Shown here piece after piece: positions 25,990 to 35,419 of a stretch of DNA of 64,000 bases. The position numbers and the translations under genes are program-made. The notes under the pieces are model-generated. The model searched no databases. It was not told where the DNA came from and saw nothing but the letters and a program-made list of their open reading frames with translations. The stretch covers positions 1-64,000 of the forward strand of contig SHXW01000004.1 of assembly GCA_009693115.1 (NCBI GenBank), written 5' to 3'. Position 1 is the stretch's first letter. Each line of letters begins with the position of its first letter. Origin of the DNA: Dehalococcoidia bacterium (lineage in GTDB: Bacteria; Chloroflexota; Dehalococcoidia; Lucifugimonadales; Lucifugimonadaceae).

Positions 25990-27063
25990 ATGCCGCAGAT
26001 ATCACGTAAAAAGGCCCGCCTCGGTTTCATAGGCGCAGGCTGGTGGGCCACCACCAACCACATGCCAGTGTTCGCTGCGAGGGATGACGTTGAAATGACC
26101 GCCGTCTGCCGTCTCGGGGCGGACGAGCTACAGCAGGTGAAGGAACGCTTCGGATTCGGGTACGCCACCGAGGACTATCGAAAACTGCTGGAGATGGATC
26201 TCGACGCTGTGGTCGTATCGTCACCGCACACTTTGCACTACGAGCACGCGCTCGCGGCCATAAGGCGTGGCCTGCATGTAATGGTGGAAAAACCCATCAC
26301 AACTAATGCAGCGCATGCCCGTGAACTCGTCGCCGAAGCGCGCAAACACGGCGTCGAACTTCTCGTGCCGTACGGGTGGCACTACAAGCCATTCATTCAG
26401 GAGGCCAAACGGCGCATGGATGCGAACGCTGTGGGCAGGATCGAATTTGTGATGTGCCACATGGCATCGCCCATTAGAACATTGCTCGAGGGCGAACCCT
26501 TTCTGAATACGGGCGGCGGCGCGGGTGATGTCATGTTTCAACCCGCATCGGACACATGGGCGGACCCTGTGAAGGCGGGCGGCGGGTACGCCCTGGCGCA
26601 GATGTCGCACTCGGCCGGCATGGCCTTCTTTCTGACAGGGCTCCAAGCCGAGGAGGTCTCCGGGCTCACATATGCGCCCACCAGCCGTGTCGAGCTTTAC
26701 GATGCCTTCAACGTGAAGTTCAAGGGCGGGGCGATTGGGACGTTCTCGGGAGCGGGCAACATGCCGAACGACAAGGGCTTTCAGTTTGACCTGCGCGTCT
26801 TCGGGACTGAGGGAGTGCTGGACATTGACCTGGAGCGGGCGCGGATGGAAGTCCAAAGACATGACGGGAGGCACTTCAAGATGGAGTTGCCCAACGACGG
26901 GGGTGCATATGACTGCCTCGGCCCGCCTGACAACTTCATTGAACTGGCTCTAGGCAAGACGCGGATGAACTGGGCGCCTGGCGAGGCTGGCATGCGCGCT
27001 ATAGAAATGATCGACGCCGCGTACAGGTCGGCGAAGTCGGGCAGGCCTGAGAAGGTCGTGTAA
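25990..27063 (+). CDS. Gfo/Idh/MocA-family NAD(P)-dependent oxidoreductase
   Basis: A 357-aa two-domain dehydrogenase. The N-terminal Rossmann fold begins ARLGFIGAGWWATTNHMP, and the EKP motif (VMVEKPITTN near 100) has the catalytic Lys. The C-terminal alpha/beta domain carries the active-site GGGYALAQMSHSAGMAFFLTG segment. Relatives oxidise or dehydrate sugars, inositols or their derivatives; the substrate cannot be given. The ATG at 25990 follows GGAG with 8-nt spacing; a TTG four codons upstream is the alternative. Same strand as its neighbours but separated by 75 nt carrying a repeat. Confidence 0.85.
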   Translation: MPQISRKKARLGFIGAGWWATTNHMPVFAARDDVEMTAVCRLGADELQQVKERFGFGYATEDYRKLLEMDLDAVVVSSPHTLHYEHALAAIRRGLHVMVEKPITTNAAHARELVAEARKHGVELLVPYGWHYKPFIQEAKRRMDANAVGRIEFVMCHMASPIRTLLEGEPFLNTGGGAGDVMFQPASDTWADPVKAGGGYALAQMSHSAGMAFFLTGLQAEEVSGLTYAPTSRVELYDAFNVKFKGGAIGTFSGAGNMPNDKGFQFDLRVFGTEGVLDIDLERARMEVQRHDGRHFKMELPNDGGAYDCLGPPDNFIELALGKTRMNWAPGEAGMRAIEMIDAAYRSAKSGRPEKVV

Positions 27064-27232
27064 CCCGCTGCCGTTGTCGTATCTCCGGAGCGCAGGCAAG
27101 CACCGCAATCACCTTGCCTTCACCCTTTGCCGGATGCCACATATCACCTCAGGGGTCGCCTCTGGACAGTCCGCAACACTGTGATACGTTCGGCGGTGAA
27201 CGCGCCCCGTCTGATCCATAAGGAGTCCATTG

Positions 27233-27580
27233 ATGCCTGTCCCACTCATCCAGCAGAAGTGCGTCGCCTGCCGCAGGGACTCGCCCGCGGTCACGCCGAA
27301 CCAGATCGAGCAGTTTAAACAGCAGGTGCCAGACTGGGAATTGGTCAATGAAGAAGGCATACCCAGGCTGAGCCGTTCATTCAAGTTCGCCGATTTCGTG
27401 CAGGCACTGTCGTTCACTCAGAAAGTCGGACAACTGGCGGAAATGGAAGGGCACCACCCCCGCATAGTGACCGAATGGGGGAGGGTCTTGGTGATGTGGT
27501 GGACGCACAAGATCAGGAACCTGCATGTAAACGACTTCATTGCTGCGGCCAAAACCGATCTGATCTATAAAGACATGTAG
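27233..27580 (+). CDS. Pterin-4a-carbinolamine dehydratase (PCD/DCoH, PhhB-like)
   Basis: A 115-aa protein that dehydrates 4a-hydroxytetrahydrobiopterin, usually recycling the pterin cofactor of aromatic amino acid hydroxylases. The signature EGHHPRI lies near residue 73, followed by a Trp and the WWTHKIRNLHVNDF segment. In most family members this reads THxxxGLTxxD, so the loop after TH is altered. The N-terminus has an extra CVACRRDSP stretch with two Cys, common in bacterial members. AGGAG 7 nt upstream sets the ATG at 27233. No aromatic amino acid hydroxylase is near, so the pterin partner is unknown. Confidence 0.85.
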   Translation: MPVPLIQQKCVACRRDSPAVTPNQIEQFKQQVPDWELVNEEGIPRLSRSFKFADFVQALSFTQKVGQLAEMEGHHPRIVTEWGRVLVMWWTHKIRNLHVNDFIAAAKTDLIYKDM

Positions 27581-28110
27581 GCTCTGGTGTGACAAGCCTC
27601 GCTGCTGTACACCCTCAGTCAAGCCCTGCCCTCCAGATCCGCGGGTTAGCACGCGTGCTAACCCTGACGTAATGGGCGGACCCTGGTTACGGATCCAGAT
27701 AGGCCGTGAGTAGGCGCCTTCCCATACAGACTGCGTTCCGAGCAGGCGCTTAGCAGGTGGCAGGTTTCGGACGGGTCACAGCCACACCACGGGGTCTGTG
27801 CAAAGGAAGAGTGGCGGGTTCATCTCCTCTATACACTGAACAGGCATTGCGTACAGTTGGATTACGGATCAACGGCCCCGCAGTCTAGGGCGTACGGGCA
27901 TGTGTGCCATACGGGACGATCACGATCGTTTAAGTTCCGATTGGCAGGCAGATCACGCCCGAGACGTTGATACTTTTCATTCACGCCAAGCATGAGCGCG
28001 TGGAATGCGGCCCGGCGCAGAGCGCAGAAGCGTTCTCTTGATGCAGAGGTCAGAGGGCAGGCCGGATCCGGACTCCGCCAGAGATAACAAGCCGAGGAGA
28101 CACAGGCAGG
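27581..28110. promoter_or_regulatory. Long upstream region of pstS with a palindrome
   Basis: A 530-nt gap between the PCD gene and pstS. It has no supported coding sequence. A 22-bp perfect palindrome lies at 27643-27664. I looked for Pho-box-like direct repeats near 28000-28110 and did not find a convincing one. The length suggests regulated transcription of the pst genes. Confidence 0.4.
27643..27664. promoter_or_regulatory. Perfect 22-bp palindrome, candidate operator or hairpin
   Basis: The left half is GGGTTAGCACG and the right half is its exact reverse complement, with CGCG at the centre. A CG-centred dyad is typical of operators bound by LacI-type or similar dimeric regulators. As RNA it would be a 9-bp stem with a 4-nt loop 63 nt after the PCD stop, but no T-tract follows. 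No other copy was noticed in the window. Confidence 0.45.
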
Positions 28111-29106
28111 ATGTATAACAGCGTGTTCCGTTGCAGGAGCGTTCTCCTGCTGACCGCCGCCACTGTGGTTGCGGGCATGGCAGCCTGCAGCTCAGATGGG
28201 AGTGTCACGCCCACGAATGCACCTGTTGGCCAGCAGACTATATCTCCGCCGACCCAGTCAGCACAGATGTTCAAGGGCAACATCGAAATCGATGGCTCTT
28301 CGACAGTTTTCATCATCACTCAGGCGGTGGCTGAGGAGTTCCGCAAGACCAACCCTGGTGTTCAGGTTCCAGTGGGAATCTCCGGCACTGGCGGAGGGTT
28401 CAAACGTTTCATCAATGGAGAGACCGACATCTCCGACGCCTCGCGCCCGATGACTGTCGCCGAGGCAGACCTGGCAAAAAAGAACGGCATCGAATACATC
28501 GAACTGGCGATCGCTTATGACGGCCTGTCCGTCATCGTCAACAAGGCAAACACCTTCGTCTCCTGCCTGACCACGGCGGAGTTGAAGAACATATGGAACA
28601 CCGGGAGCGCCGTGAAGGCATGGAGCGAAGTACGGCCCGGATTTCCCGCCAACCCCATACGCCTGTACGGCCCCGGCACCGACTCCGGCACATTCGACTA
28701 TTTCACCGAGGTCATCAACGGCAAGGCGAAGCAGTCCCGAGCTGATTTCACAGCGTCGGAAGACGACAACGTCCTGGTGCAGGGAATCGCGGGAGACAAG
28801 GGGTCGCTCGGGTACTTCGGCTTCGCGTACTTTGAGGAGAATCAGGACAAAATGAAGCTCGTCAGCGTGGACAGCGGCAAAGGTTGTATTTTGCCATCCA
28901 CTCAGACGATCAATGAAGGCGCATACGCCCCGCTATCCCGCCCGCTCTTCATCTATGTGAGCAAGAAGGCACTGGGCAGGCCGGAAGTGAAGGCGTTCGT
29001 AGAGTACTACCTGAAGAACGGCGCGAAGCTCGCTGCCGAAGTGGGCTACGTGGCCCTCCCGGCGAAGAGCTACGACGACGGACTGGCGAAGATCAAGCAG
29101 CCGTGA
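28111..29106 (+). CDS. pstS: Phosphate ABC transporter substrate-binding lipoprotein PstS
   Basis: Binds extracytoplasmic phosphate for PstCA. The 331-aa precursor has a lipoprotein signal: positive start, hydrophobic [13 protein letters not shown] and the lipobox AGMAAC with Cys about residue 26. Phosphate-binding motifs follow: [19 protein letters not shown] near 58, [22 protein letters not shown] near 91, and [14 protein letters not shown] near 190. The PstS_2-type length and the [17 protein letters not shown] segment fit. It is followed by pstC (130 nt) and pstA (4-nt overlap). Phosphate starvation control is expected from the family but no Pho box was recognised. Confidence 0.93.
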   Translation: MYNSVFRCRSVLLLTAATVVAGMAACSSDGSVTPTNAPVGQQTISPPTQSAQMFKGNIEIDGSSTVFIITQAVAEEFRKTNPGVQVPVGISGTGGGFKRFINGETDISDASRPMTVAEADLAKKNGIEYIELAIAYDGLSVIVNKANTFVSCLTTAELKNIWNTGSAVKAWSEVRPGFPANPIRLYGPGTDSGTFDYFTEVINGKAKQSRADFTASEDDNVLVQGIAGDKGSLGYFGFAYFEENQDKMKLVSVDSGKGCILPSTQTINEGAYAPLSRPLFIYVSKKALGRPEVKAFVEYYLKNGAKLAAEVGYVALPAKSYDDGLAKIKQP

Positions 29107-29236
29107 TTGAAGGCACGGCTTAACGTGCCATCGCTGGCTCATGCTCATGGCCCACTGGCATCAGGCGTGTTGGTCACTCCTGGCACATGGGGCTGCTGTA
29201 TTCTTAAACCGCCCTGCAACACTATTCGGGAACAAG

Positions 29237-30232
29237 ATGCGAGACTCACGCGTCGAAACGGCCAGCAACCCACCCTCGATGCCAGCCGGAAGCCCAGCGT
29301 CGCCGCTGCCACGTTTCCTCGTGCATGAGGACGCACTGGCCCGGCGTAGACGGCTGCGCCACTTTGAAGAGACTCTCGTAGTCTGGACGCTCCGCAGCGC
29401 AGCGCTGATCTCTGTCATCACAACTGTCGGCATCGTCGTAGTCCTGGTTCAGCAAAGCTTCGGCTTTTTCCTTCAAGTCCCGCTCTGGGACTTTCTGACC
29501 GGTACGACCTGGACTCCGCTCTTTGACCCGCAAAGTTTCGGCGTGCTGCCACTTGTTGCCGGGACGTTGCTGGTCGCCTCCATCGCCGGCATCACGTCTC
29601 TCGCTCTAGGGCTTGGGGCAGCGATTTACCTTTCTGAATACGCCCCGGACCGCACACGCCGCATCCTGAAGCCGGTGATCGAGATACTCGCCGGCATACC
29701 CACAGTCGTTTACGGGTACTTTGCCCTTTCGTTTGTAACACCCTTACTCCAGATGGTCTTCCCTGACCTGATCATTTTTAACGCGCTCAGCGCGGGAATT
29801 GTCATGGGACTCATGATCATGCCCATGGTTTCGACTCTCTCCGAGGACGCCATGGTCGCCGTGCCGCGATCACTACGTGACGCCGCCTACGCGCTCGGAG
29901 CGACCCGGTTTGAAGTGGCGACGAAAGTGGTTGTCCCAGCGGCCCTTTCCGGGATAGTGGCATCGTTCATCCTGGCACTCTCACGAGCAGTCGGAGAGAC
30001 GATGATCGTGGCGATCGCTGCGGGATCGACTCCGCGTATGACGTTCAACCCTATTGAGAGCGTCCAGGCCATGACCGGGTTCATAGCGCAGGTGGCGCTG
30101 GGCGACTCGCCTCAGGGGTCAGTGGCATACCAGACTATCTTCGCCGTGGGCTTGCTGCTCTTTCTCATGACCCTGGTGATGAACATTGCAGGCCGCTGGT
30201 TCGTGGCGCGTTACAGGCAGCAGTACGAATGA
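29237..30232 (+). CDS. pstC: Phosphate ABC transporter permease PstC
   Basis: A 331-aa inner-membrane permease with about six transmembrane helices (for example ISVITTVGIVVVLV and GVLPLVAGTLLVASIAGITS). The EAA loop that contacts the ATPase is seen in VPRSLRDAAYALGATRFEV, with AALSGIVASFILALSRAVGET after it. The cytoplasmic N-terminal arm is Arg-rich (RRRRLRHFEET). The ATG at 29237 follows GGGAA; a frame extension to 29141 has a poor start context. pstA overlaps its stop by 4 nt (ATGA), showing translational coupling. Confidence 0.92.
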   Translation: MRDSRVETASNPPSMPAGSPASPLPRFLVHEDALARRRRLRHFEETLVVWTLRSAALISVITTVGIVVVLVQQSFGFFLQVPLWDFLTGTTWTPLFDPQSFGVLPLVAGTLLVASIAGITSLALGLGAAIYLSEYAPDRTRRILKPVIEILAGIPTVVYGYFALSFVTPLLQMVFPDLIIFNALSAGIVMGLMIMPMVSTLSEDAMVAVPRSLRDAAYALGATRFEVATKVVVPAALSGIVASFILALSRAVGETMIVAIAAGSTPRMTFNPIESVQAMTGFIAQVALGDSPQGSVAYQTIFAVGLLLFLMTLVMNIAGRWFVARYRQQYE

Positions 30233-31122
30233 CAACCGTTGAGCGCAATCCGAAGCAGGCTGTACCGTCCAGGGATCTTGGCTTCAGGAAGTGGCGAGAC
30301 CGCGTCTTCGTCTGGCTTTTCATATCGAGCGTGCTAATCGGCATAGCTGGCCTGTTGACGCTGCTGGCCACGGTGTTTTTGGACGGCTGGTCGTGGCTGG
30401 ACTGGCAATTCATTACCAGCTACTCGTCACGCAAGCCCAAAGACGCTGGTATTTTTGCGGCGCTGATCGGGTCGCTGTGGATGCTGGGGATGACAGCCGT
30501 GTTCACCATCCCGATAGGCATAGGAACTGCGGTCTATCTGGAAGAGTTCGCCGGCAGGGGCAGGGTTACCAGGCTCATACAGATCAACATCGCCAACCTC
30601 GCAGGCGTGCCATCCATCATCTATGGCATGTTGGGGCTGGCGGTGTTCGTCTACTTCCTGAACATGGGTCGCAGCGTGGCGGCGGGCGCTCTGACAATGA
30701 CGCTGCTGGTGTTGCCGGTGGTCATCATCGCATCACAGGAAGCCATAAAGGCCGTGCCAAAGAGCTACCGTGACGCCGCCTATGCACTGGGCGCTACAAG
30801 ATGGCAGGTGGTCAAGACGGTGGTCCTCCCTCAAGCCGTGCCGGGGATGATGAGCGGGATCATCCTTGCTCTATCCAGAGCCATTGGGGAATCCGCCCCG
30901 ATTCTCATCATTAGCTCGCTTGTGTTCCTGACTTTCGTGCCGCACAACCCAGGAGACCGTTTCACCGTCCTGCCGCTCCAGATATTCACCTGGATGTCTT
31001 TGCCGCAGGCGGACTTCAAGGCCATAGCCTCCGCCGGCATCATCCTGCTTTTGATCGTGCTGCTTTCGATGAATGGCGTCGCCATCTTCATACGCAACAA
31101 GTACCAGCGGAAGCGGGAGTGA
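30229..31122 (+). CDS. pstA: Phosphate ABC transporter permease PstA
   Basis: A 297-aa permease pairing with PstC to form the membrane channel. About six helices are seen, and the EAA loop is VPKSYRDAAYALGATRWQV. GMMSGIILALSRAIGESAPILII is the typical helix after it. It starts inside the pstC stop codon (ATGA). The ATPase gene pstB and phoU, usually next, are absent; the following genes lie on the other strand. PstB must be encoded elsewhere for the importer to work. Confidence 0.92.
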   Translation: MTTVERNPKQAVPSRDLGFRKWRDRVFVWLFISSVLIGIAGLLTLLATVFLDGWSWLDWQFITSYSSRKPKDAGIFAALIGSLWMLGMTAVFTIPIGIGTAVYLEEFAGRGRVTRLIQINIANLAGVPSIIYGMLGLAVFVYFLNMGRSVAAGALTMTLLVLPVVIIASQEAIKAVPKSYRDAAYALGATRWQVVKTVVLPQAVPGMMSGIILALSRAIGESAPILIISSLVFLTFVPHNPGDRFTVLPLQIFTWMSLPQADFKAIASAGIILLLIVLLSMNGVAIFIRNKYQRKRE

Positions 31123-31213
31123 CCGCGGGCGATTGCGCGCCGTCTGGCCATATCGGCAACGACTGCCACGGTTACTCAGGCGCCCTGTGCACGTTGCATC
31201 GAGCGGCGATCTT

Positions 31214-31236
31214 CCCCGTCCCTTGTTGGGTTGGGG
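31214..31236 (+). terminator. Possible terminator after pstA
   Basis: CCCC and CCC (31214-31222) pair with GGG and GGGG (31228-31236) around TTGTT, with a mismatch or wobble in the middle. TGTTT follows on the plus strand. The imperfect stem lies between convergent pstA and the ybaK-like gene. Confidence 0.4.
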
Positions 31237-31251
31237 TGTTTCGTGGCAGCT

Positions 31252-31755
31252 TCAGAGCGGCTTTGGGAGCGTCAGGTCAGCGATGACTTGTGCGCCATCC
31301 AGGCGCCGGAATATTTCAGGTACCACCTTGATCTTTGACGACCTGCTTCCTGATCCCAGGATGACGTAACCAAGTGACATCAGATTTCCATCCACATACA
31401 GGGGCAGCGCGGCTGGCAGCGACAGGCAGGTGACGCCGCCGATCATCATCCCGGTCAGGGCCACGGTCTGTTCAGCATCTGCGAAAGAGAGGCGTTTGAC
31501 TCCGAGCAGGTCAGACACGCGGTGGTTAACATCAAGCCGGCTTGTGGCCTGTACCACGCAAGCAGCGTAAGACACCGGCTCTTTCTTGGACGCCACAATG
31601 ATGGTATTGGCGGCGTTTTCCATGGGGAAGCCGTACTGCGCGCAGAAATTGGCGGTGTCCGCGAACGCCGGGTCTATCGGGACGATCTCATAAGGGACCC
31701 CGGCGCGGTTGAGATCTGCCAGTACCTTCCGTTCGGTTTCGTTGACCTGGTTCAT
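31252..31755 (-). CDS. YbaK/EbsC-family aminoacyl-tRNA deacylase
   Basis: A 167-aa single-domain protein of the YbaK/ProX type, which hydrolyses mischarged aminoacyl-tRNA (commonly Cys- or Ala-tRNA-Pro). Family features include TANFCAQYGFPMENAANTIIVASKK (the Lys lies in the binding region), VNHRVSDLLGVKRLSFAD and the C-terminal GGVTCLSLP...LYVDGNLM segment. Its ATG overlaps the hyuB stop by 4 nt (ATGA), so it is translated as the last gene of the hydantoinase operon. The biological link with that operon is not obvious. Confidence 0.82.
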   Translation of the reverse strand: MNQVNETERKVLADLNRAGVPYEIVPIDPAFADTANFCAQYGFPMENAANTIIVASKKEPVSYAACVVQATSRLDVNHRVSDLLGVKRLSFADAEQTVALTGMMIGGVTCLSLPAALPLYVDGNLMSLGYVILGSGSRSSKIKVVPEIFRRLDGAQVIADLTLPKPL

Positions 31756-33662
31756 GTGCCCTGACCAGTGCCACGCGCCGCCCTGGCACCCGTCTTTTTG
31801 ACCACCGTCTGTCTGGTATCTGCCTGTTTTTGAAGGCCGGTCTTCCTCATCTTGGAGCGTAGCCGTTGCGTCTCCCCTGCCTTCAACTTGAAAGTCCCAG
31901 ACTCCACCACCACTCCGTAGGCGGCGCGTGCGTGCGCGGTCGAGACCTTTTCATTACGGATGTCCTCTACGACAAGCTCCGGGTCGCGGTCCAGAGGGTC
32001 GCCCCAGCCGCCGCCGCCTGCCAGGAAGTGCGAGATCATCTCGTTCCGGCGCACCGGGAGTTGGGTCATTGTCCGCAACGTCCTGTCGCCACCCGCGGTC
32101 GTGAAAATGTTCATCGAGGGAGAGCCGGAACTGCCTCCCGCAAGGCCGTACGGGGGGTGCAGGCGCTTGTCGGAGCGTAACTGTAGGACGGCTTCAGGGG
32201 CAAGGCAGCGCACTCTACGCACTTGCGACAGCGCTCCACGGAATTTTCCAGCACCGCCGGAATCCTGCACCATTCCGTACTCCTCGATGCGGACCGGGTT
32301 GCCAGCTTCTGCGATTTCGACCGGGATACTGGCGATATTCGCGCCCGGGTGAGGCACACCTTCAGGGCCATCGCCGCCGGGACGGCCGCCGCGCGCTCCT
32401 GCGACGAAATCCACGAAGGCGAAAGGTCGGCCGTCGGCGTCATACCCGCCCATCGTGACAAGTGAATTGCCACCCTCGCCGTCAGCTGGAACCTTCTCCG
32501 GAACGGCCTGCGCCAGAGCACCGAGGACTGCGTCCATGACTCGGAAGCCGGTGATGCCGCGCGCTCCGCATGGTGCAGGCAACACAGGGTTAACGACCGT
32601 CCCCAAGGGAGCGCGCACCTCGATGGGGCGGTGATAACCAGCCGAGTTCGGGATCGAGGGATCCATGATCAGGCGTATCGCGCCGTAGACTCCAGCCTTG
32701 GAGAATGGCAGGGGAGAATTGATGCCAGCCTTGACTTGCATGGACGAGCCGCCGAGGTCCACCAGGATGCCTTCACCTTGTTTAGTGAGGGTGGCCTTGA
32801 TTACGACTGGACCGTTTTCGATGTTGTCAGCGTCTATGTAGTCGGTGAAAGAGTACGTACCGTCGGGTATCCGCATGATCTCCGCACGAGCAAGGCGCTC
32901 CGTGTAGTCAAGCAGTTCTTCCGTATAGCGGCGCATCTCAAGCCGTCCGTGGCGTATGGCCATCGCCTGGTAGCCACGTTCCCCTATGGCCGCTGCGGCA
33001 ATTTGCGACCGCAAGTCTCCCAGCACCTTGTCGGGCAGCCGTACATTCTTTTCCAAGATCTCGAATATTGGCTGGACCGGAACACCCTGTTCAAAGAGTT
33101 TCAGCGTCGGGATGCGGAGGCCTTCCTGATAGACATCCACAGAGTCCGTAGAGTTCGAGCCTGGTACTAGTCCTCCGACGTCTGTATGGTGGGCCACGAC
33201 ACCAGCGAAGCCTTCAAGGTGCAGTCCATGATCGGTGCCGACACCTACTGAACGCGCCCGCCCGATTCCTTTAGAACGACCGGGTACGGCCGACGTAGCG
33301 GATACGAACACCGGCTTGATGACGTATATGTCCGGCAGGTGAATACCGCCTGAGCCGTAGGGATCATTCATGATGAACATATCGCCCGGGTAAATGCGGC
33401 CCTTGAACTTGGACATGACGCTCGCTACGGCGTCAGGGAAGGAACCAAGGTGCAGAACGATGGTCAGGCCCTGGGCGATGACACGGCCCTCGCGGTCGCA
33501 GAACGCGGTGGAGTAGTCCATGGCGTCTTTGACGACACCTGAATAGGCCGTCCGCATCACGGTCAGGGCCATTTCGTCCACGAGGGACGCGAGGCCGTTC
33601 TGGACGACTTCAAAGAGGACAGGGTCGAAGTTCCGTTTATTGAATGACATTGCTTGTGACAC
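31752..33662 (-). CDS. hyuB: Hydantoinase B / N-methylhydantoinase beta-like subunit
   Basis: A 636-aa HyuB-family protein, partner of HyuA in ATP-dependent opening of hydantoin or oxoproline-type rings. Typical parts are FDPVLFEVVQNGLASLVDEMA at the start and MRTAYSGVVKDAMDYSTAFCD. Next come FIMNDPYGSGGIHLPDI (metal/substrate region) and the C-terminal block HFLAGGGGWGDPLDRDP. The C-terminus continues into a basic, low-complexity tail of about 40 residues. The start may be GTG at 33662 or ATG at 33650; neither has a good ribosome binding site. It lies downstream of the amidohydrolase gene (63-nt gap) and overlaps the deacylase gene. Acetone carboxylase and 5-oxoprolinase are family alternatives. 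Confidence 0.9.
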   Translation of the reverse strand: MSQAMSFNKRNFDPVLFEVVQNGLASLVDEMALTVMRTAYSGVVKDAMDYSTAFCDREGRVIAQGLTIVLHLGSFPDAVASVMSKFKGRIYPGDMFIMNDPYGSGGIHLPDIYVIKPVFVSATSAVPGRSKGIGRARSVGVGTDHGLHLEGFAGVVAHHTDVGGLVPGSNSTDSVDVYQEGLRIPTLKLFEQGVPVQPIFEILEKNVRLPDKVLGDLRSQIAAAAIGERGYQAMAIRHGRLEMRRYTEELLDYTERLARAEIMRIPDGTYSFTDYIDADNIENGPVVIKATLTKQGEGILVDLGGSSMQVKAGINSPLPFSKAGVYGAIRLIMDPSIPNSAGYHRPIEVRAPLGTVVNPVLPAPCGARGITGFRVMDAVLGALAQAVPEKVPADGEGGNSLVTMGGYDADGRPFAFVDFVAGARGGRPGGDGPEGVPHPGANIASIPVEIAEAGNPVRIEEYGMVQDSGGAGKFRGALSQVRRVRCLAPEAVLQLRSDKRLHPPYGLAGGSSGSPSMNIFTTAGGDRTLRTMTQLPVRRNEMISHFLAGGGGWGDPLDRDPELVVEDIRNEKVSTAHARAAYGVVVESGTFKLKAGETQRLRSKMRKTGLQKQADTRQTVVKKTGARAARGTGQGT

Positions 33663-33725
33663 TATTCGGGCTTTCTCAGTTTCGTATCGGAAATATCAAT
33701 TCGAAGCGTCTACAGATCTCTTCGG

Positions 33726-35321
33726 TCACGCCTTTCGCAGGACGTGACCCCCGTGCCGGCCGGTGAGTGCGCCATTCTCAAGCGTCAGCACTCCGTTCAC
33801 TACGGTGTACCTCATGCCCTCCGCGAGCAGGTTGGGAGAGTCTAACGTCCCCCGCTCGCGGAAGCTCAGAGGGTCGAAGGCGATGATATCCGCGACAGCG
33901 CCTTCCTTGAGGCGGCCGCGGTCTTTGAATCCCATTCGGTCTGCAGGGGCCGATGTGAGCTTCGCCACGGCTTGTCCCTGCGTCATGGTCTTCGTCTCGA
34001 CTACCATGCGACGCCAGAACCAGCCGGCCCACGTGAACGCGCCCATGAAAATATCGCCCGCGAGAAGCCCGTCCACGGCAAGCGCTGTCGCGTCGGACCC
34101 AATCGTGCAAAGCGGGTGGCGCATCGTACGCAACACGTCTTCCTCATCGTAGGAATGGCAGATGCAGAGGGGTGCGTGCGGATCCTCTGCGTGGGCGAGG
34201 AGAACGTCGAATACCGCGTCCCACGGGTCGCATGGTTTGGCCTTTGTCCCCAACGTCGCGATCTCTGCAAAACTCTTGCCTCTGAATTCCGGACGCTCCG
34301 GGCTCGTATACAGGGACACACGGTCCCAACCGCCCAAAACGAAGCTGGATATGATGCTCTTGTGCTCCCGGAACAGTGCCCTTTCACGCGGGTCTGAAAG
34401 GCGTTGGCGAAGTGTGTCCGCTCCGCCGTCAAAAGCCCAAGGGGGCAGGGCGTTGCTGAGGTTGGTGATGCCGTGAAGGCGCGTGTGTGAGTCAAAAGCA
34501 GCGTCAAGACCCAGGTCGCGGGCTCTTTCGACGGCGGCCACGCAGCGATCGAGAGAGCCGGGCGGGCCTGCACGACGCGGGATGATATGCGAGACCTGGA
34601 GGCGAACCCCGGCCTCCTGTGCTGTTCGCACCGCCTCTTGAACCGCTTCTACTGCATGCGTCTCGCGGTTTCGCGTGTGTGCGGCATAGATTCCGTCATG
34701 CCTGGCCATAACCTTGCAGAGGGCAACGATCTCCCTCTCGTCCGCCACCCGTTCCGCAGGGTATTCAAGTCCTGTTGACAAGCCCCATGCGCCCGCTTCA
34801 AGACACTCTTCCAGCCCGAATGCCATCTCCTTCAGTTCATCTGGCGTTGCAGGCCGTCCGGTTTCAAGCATCGCAGCCAAACGGAGGTTGCCGAACGGCG
34901 CCAGGCTGGCAACATTCACCGCGGGCCTGGCTCTCTCCATCCGGACAAGGAAGCCAGAAAATGACCGCCATGTGATCCCGGTTTGCGATGTCCAACCGTA
35001 AATGTTGCCTGTAAAACGGCTGGGGTCAGTTACAGGGGCACAACCGTGCCCACAGTTGCCAATGACCTCAGTTGTCACGCCTTGAAACGCCTGACTCTGA
35101 GCGCGGGGATCAATCAGAAGTGTGAAGTCCGAGTGGGAGTGGATGTCTATGAAGCCGGGGGCGACTAGAAGCCCCGTCGCGTCAAGTGTGGCGGCTGCCT
35201 CCCGGCCCGCGAGCCGGCCCATCGCGGCGATGCGCCCGGCCCTGATACCTACATCAATTTGCCGCGTAGGCCCGCCCGAGCCGTCTGCCACTGTGCCGCC
35301 ATTGATCAGCAGGTCAAACAA
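33726..35321 (-). CDS. D-aminoacylase-type amidohydrolase (N-acyl-D-amino-acid deacylase family)
   Basis: A 531-aa amidohydrolase-superfamily enzyme. The first metal motif is PGFIDIHSHSDF near residue 55. IGNCGHGCAP near 88 has the Cys that in D-aminoacylases binds zinc. STGLEYPA near 181 and the HTRNRETH segment hold the carboxylated or bridging region. LQVSHI contributes a His, and TIGSDATAL near 418 the catalytic Asp. The C-terminus has GRLKEGAVADIIAFDP. It would remove an N-acyl or N-carbamoyl group. Between hyuA and hyuB, it may cleave the N-carbamoyl product made by the hydantoinase, an inference. The start is TTG at 35321 without a clear Shine-Dalgarno sequence. Confidence 0.85.
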   Translation of the reverse strand: MFDLLINGGTVADGSGGPTRQIDVGIRAGRIAAMGRLAGREAAATLDATGLLVAPGFIDIHSHSDFTLLIDPRAQSQAFQGVTTEVIGNCGHGCAPVTDPSRFTGNIYGWTSQTGITWRSFSGFLVRMERARPAVNVASLAPFGNLRLAAMLETGRPATPDELKEMAFGLEECLEAGAWGLSTGLEYPAERVADEREIVALCKVMARHDGIYAAHTRNRETHAVEAVQEAVRTAQEAGVRLQVSHIIPRRAGPPGSLDRCVAAVERARDLGLDAAFDSHTRLHGITNLSNALPPWAFDGGADTLRQRLSDPRERALFREHKSIISSFVLGGWDRVSLYTSPERPEFRGKSFAEIATLGTKAKPCDPWDAVFDVLLAHAEDPHAPLCICHSYDEEDVLRTMRHPLCTIGSDATALAVDGLLAGDIFMGAFTWAGWFWRRMVVETKTMTQGQAVAKLTSAPADRMGFKDRGRLKEGAVADIIAFDPLSFRERGTLDSPNLLAEGMRYTVVNGVLTLENGALTGRHGGHVLRKA

Positions 35322-35419
35322 AGTGTGATCCCACGCCCGCTAACCCGTGTCCCCCGGAGGGAGGTCACATGACTGCCTCACCTGCCGACCAAAAGAGATG
35401 GCATCAAAGACAAACCCGC

